DNA from: Latrodectus hesperus
Taxonomy: Eukaryota > Arthropoda > Arachnida > Araneae > Theridiidae
Assembly (NCBI GenBank): GCA_037975125.1
Contig: CM075856.1
Coordinates: 7,511,078-7,575,077 of the forward strand
Reading direction: 5' to 3'
DNA: 64,000 nucleotides
The notes beneath the pieces are model-generated. The model saw only the letters and a program-made list of their open reading frames with translations, was not told where the DNA came from and did no database searches. Position 1 is the first letter of the stretch; every line of letters begins with the position of its first letter. Shown in pieces: positions 63,459 through 64,000 of this stretch. The translations under genes were made by a program, and so were the position numbers.

Positions 63459-63837
63459 TGTTGTTGTTCTTACTAATGACACTTGGACAAGCCAAGCTCG
63501 CTATGCCTTGGCTATGCGAATTTAAGTCAATAGGGTGTGTCTTTCGTTTAAGCAGAGCACCACGAAGGTGAAAGTAAGACTTTGCTCAATTCCTCCGATA
63601 GATGGCACCACCAAAGGATCCACTCTCTCAATTTTGACGTTGATCGGAAGGGGAAAAAATTTTCTCCAGACCATTGCACCCATGGTAACTGCTCAATGAC
63701 CGACCACAGGACTTTCGATTCCACAGATTTAACTAGCACGTATATCGCATGTACTCAGTGGGTCTTTGGCGGCATTAGAAATCGATCCCCACCCTTCCGG
63801 ATGGAAGGCCGATACCCTAACCACTAGGCTACCACGG
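63459..63837 (-). mobile_element. SINE family 5, near-complete copy
   Basis: On the minus strand it starts CCGTGGTAGCCTAGTGGTTA, with the A-box TAGCCTAGTGGTTAGGGTAT, and runs through GATCGATTTC (weak B box). Its body is shared with 36402-36786 and 49601-49876, and it ends in (AAC)n. This is the best copy for a consensus. Open frames on both strands through it are incidental. Confidence 0.93.
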
Positions 63838-64000
63838 ATTAATCAGCTAAAATAAGTAGCATTATTTTTAATTATAAGACACAACATCCAAAGAATTCTT
63901 AAATAAAACACTTTGAGGTGTAATATGTGTATGTGAATATATTTCATGAGTTTATTACCAAAATGATGGAAAAAAAAGAAAACATTTCTGTAACAATAAG
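63838..64000. other. AT-rich sequence at the window edge
   Basis: No feature recognised; the IRSp53-like gene is expected to continue beyond. Confidence 0.5.

Noticed and set aside
63548..63827. Frames of 63 and 81 codons on both strands
   Set aside because: Both lie fully inside a SINE with tRNA-like head and AAC tail; a similar frame occurs in the copy at 49606-49797.

Overview
The window looks like genomic DNA from a chelicerate, most likely a spider. It is strongly AT-rich, with long introns, tRNA-derived SINEs, and BEL/Pao, Tc1, mariner and non-LTR remnants. A Tc1-type transposase start (SSGHHLDDFMRGRIIG) is a motif I associate with spider genomes. The organism is an inference; no marker names a species.

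Two host genes are visible, tail to tail. The first (+ strand) is the 3' part of a USH1G/ANKS4B (SANS/Harp) homologue. A 1.09-kb exon (4325-5415) carries an ankyrin repeat, a basic coiled region and the central region. A second exon (11554-11783) carries the SAM domain and a C-terminal PDZ-ligand-like tail. The 5' exon(s) lie upstream of the window. The second gene (- strand) is the 3' part of an IRSp53/BAIAP2 homologue. Seven phase-compatible exons between 58254 and 41567 encode the end of the I-BAR region, a split SH3 domain, proline/serine-rich linkers and the conserved WH2-like C-terminal tail (VKLKKVITNDRSAPMIS). Most of the I-BAR domain lies beyond 64000. Both families work in actin-based protrusions in animals.

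The rest is introns, intergenic DNA and repeats. 1-4300: AT-rich sequence, a (TA)n tract and a 1.1-kb inverted repeat with a SINE in its loop. 5416-11553: USH1G intron with SINEs, an unexplained GC-richer island, and LINE and Tc1 relics. 12400-24085: mostly featureless, with a SINE split by a LINE-derived element. 24091-29801: a complete but coding-defective BEL/Pao element with 136-bp LTRs and a 5-bp target duplication. 30825-32332: a defective Tc1-like transposon of IR/DR layout. 36400-40730: SINEs and a mariner deletion derivative. 41567-58254: IRSp53 exons, with introns carrying SINEs, a nested TIR-element/LINE insertion, hairpins and microsatellites. 60890-62810: a 5'-truncated non-LTR retrotransposon with reverse transcriptase and RNase H. 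63459-63837: a near-complete SINE.

No CRISPR array, rRNA, free-standing tRNA gene or clearly novel gene system was found. The points most worth a second look are the USH1G-IRSp53 neighbourhood, the possible alternative ends of IRSp53, the LINE-derived non-autonomous family, and the recurring 11-mer GCTGCCATCTA.
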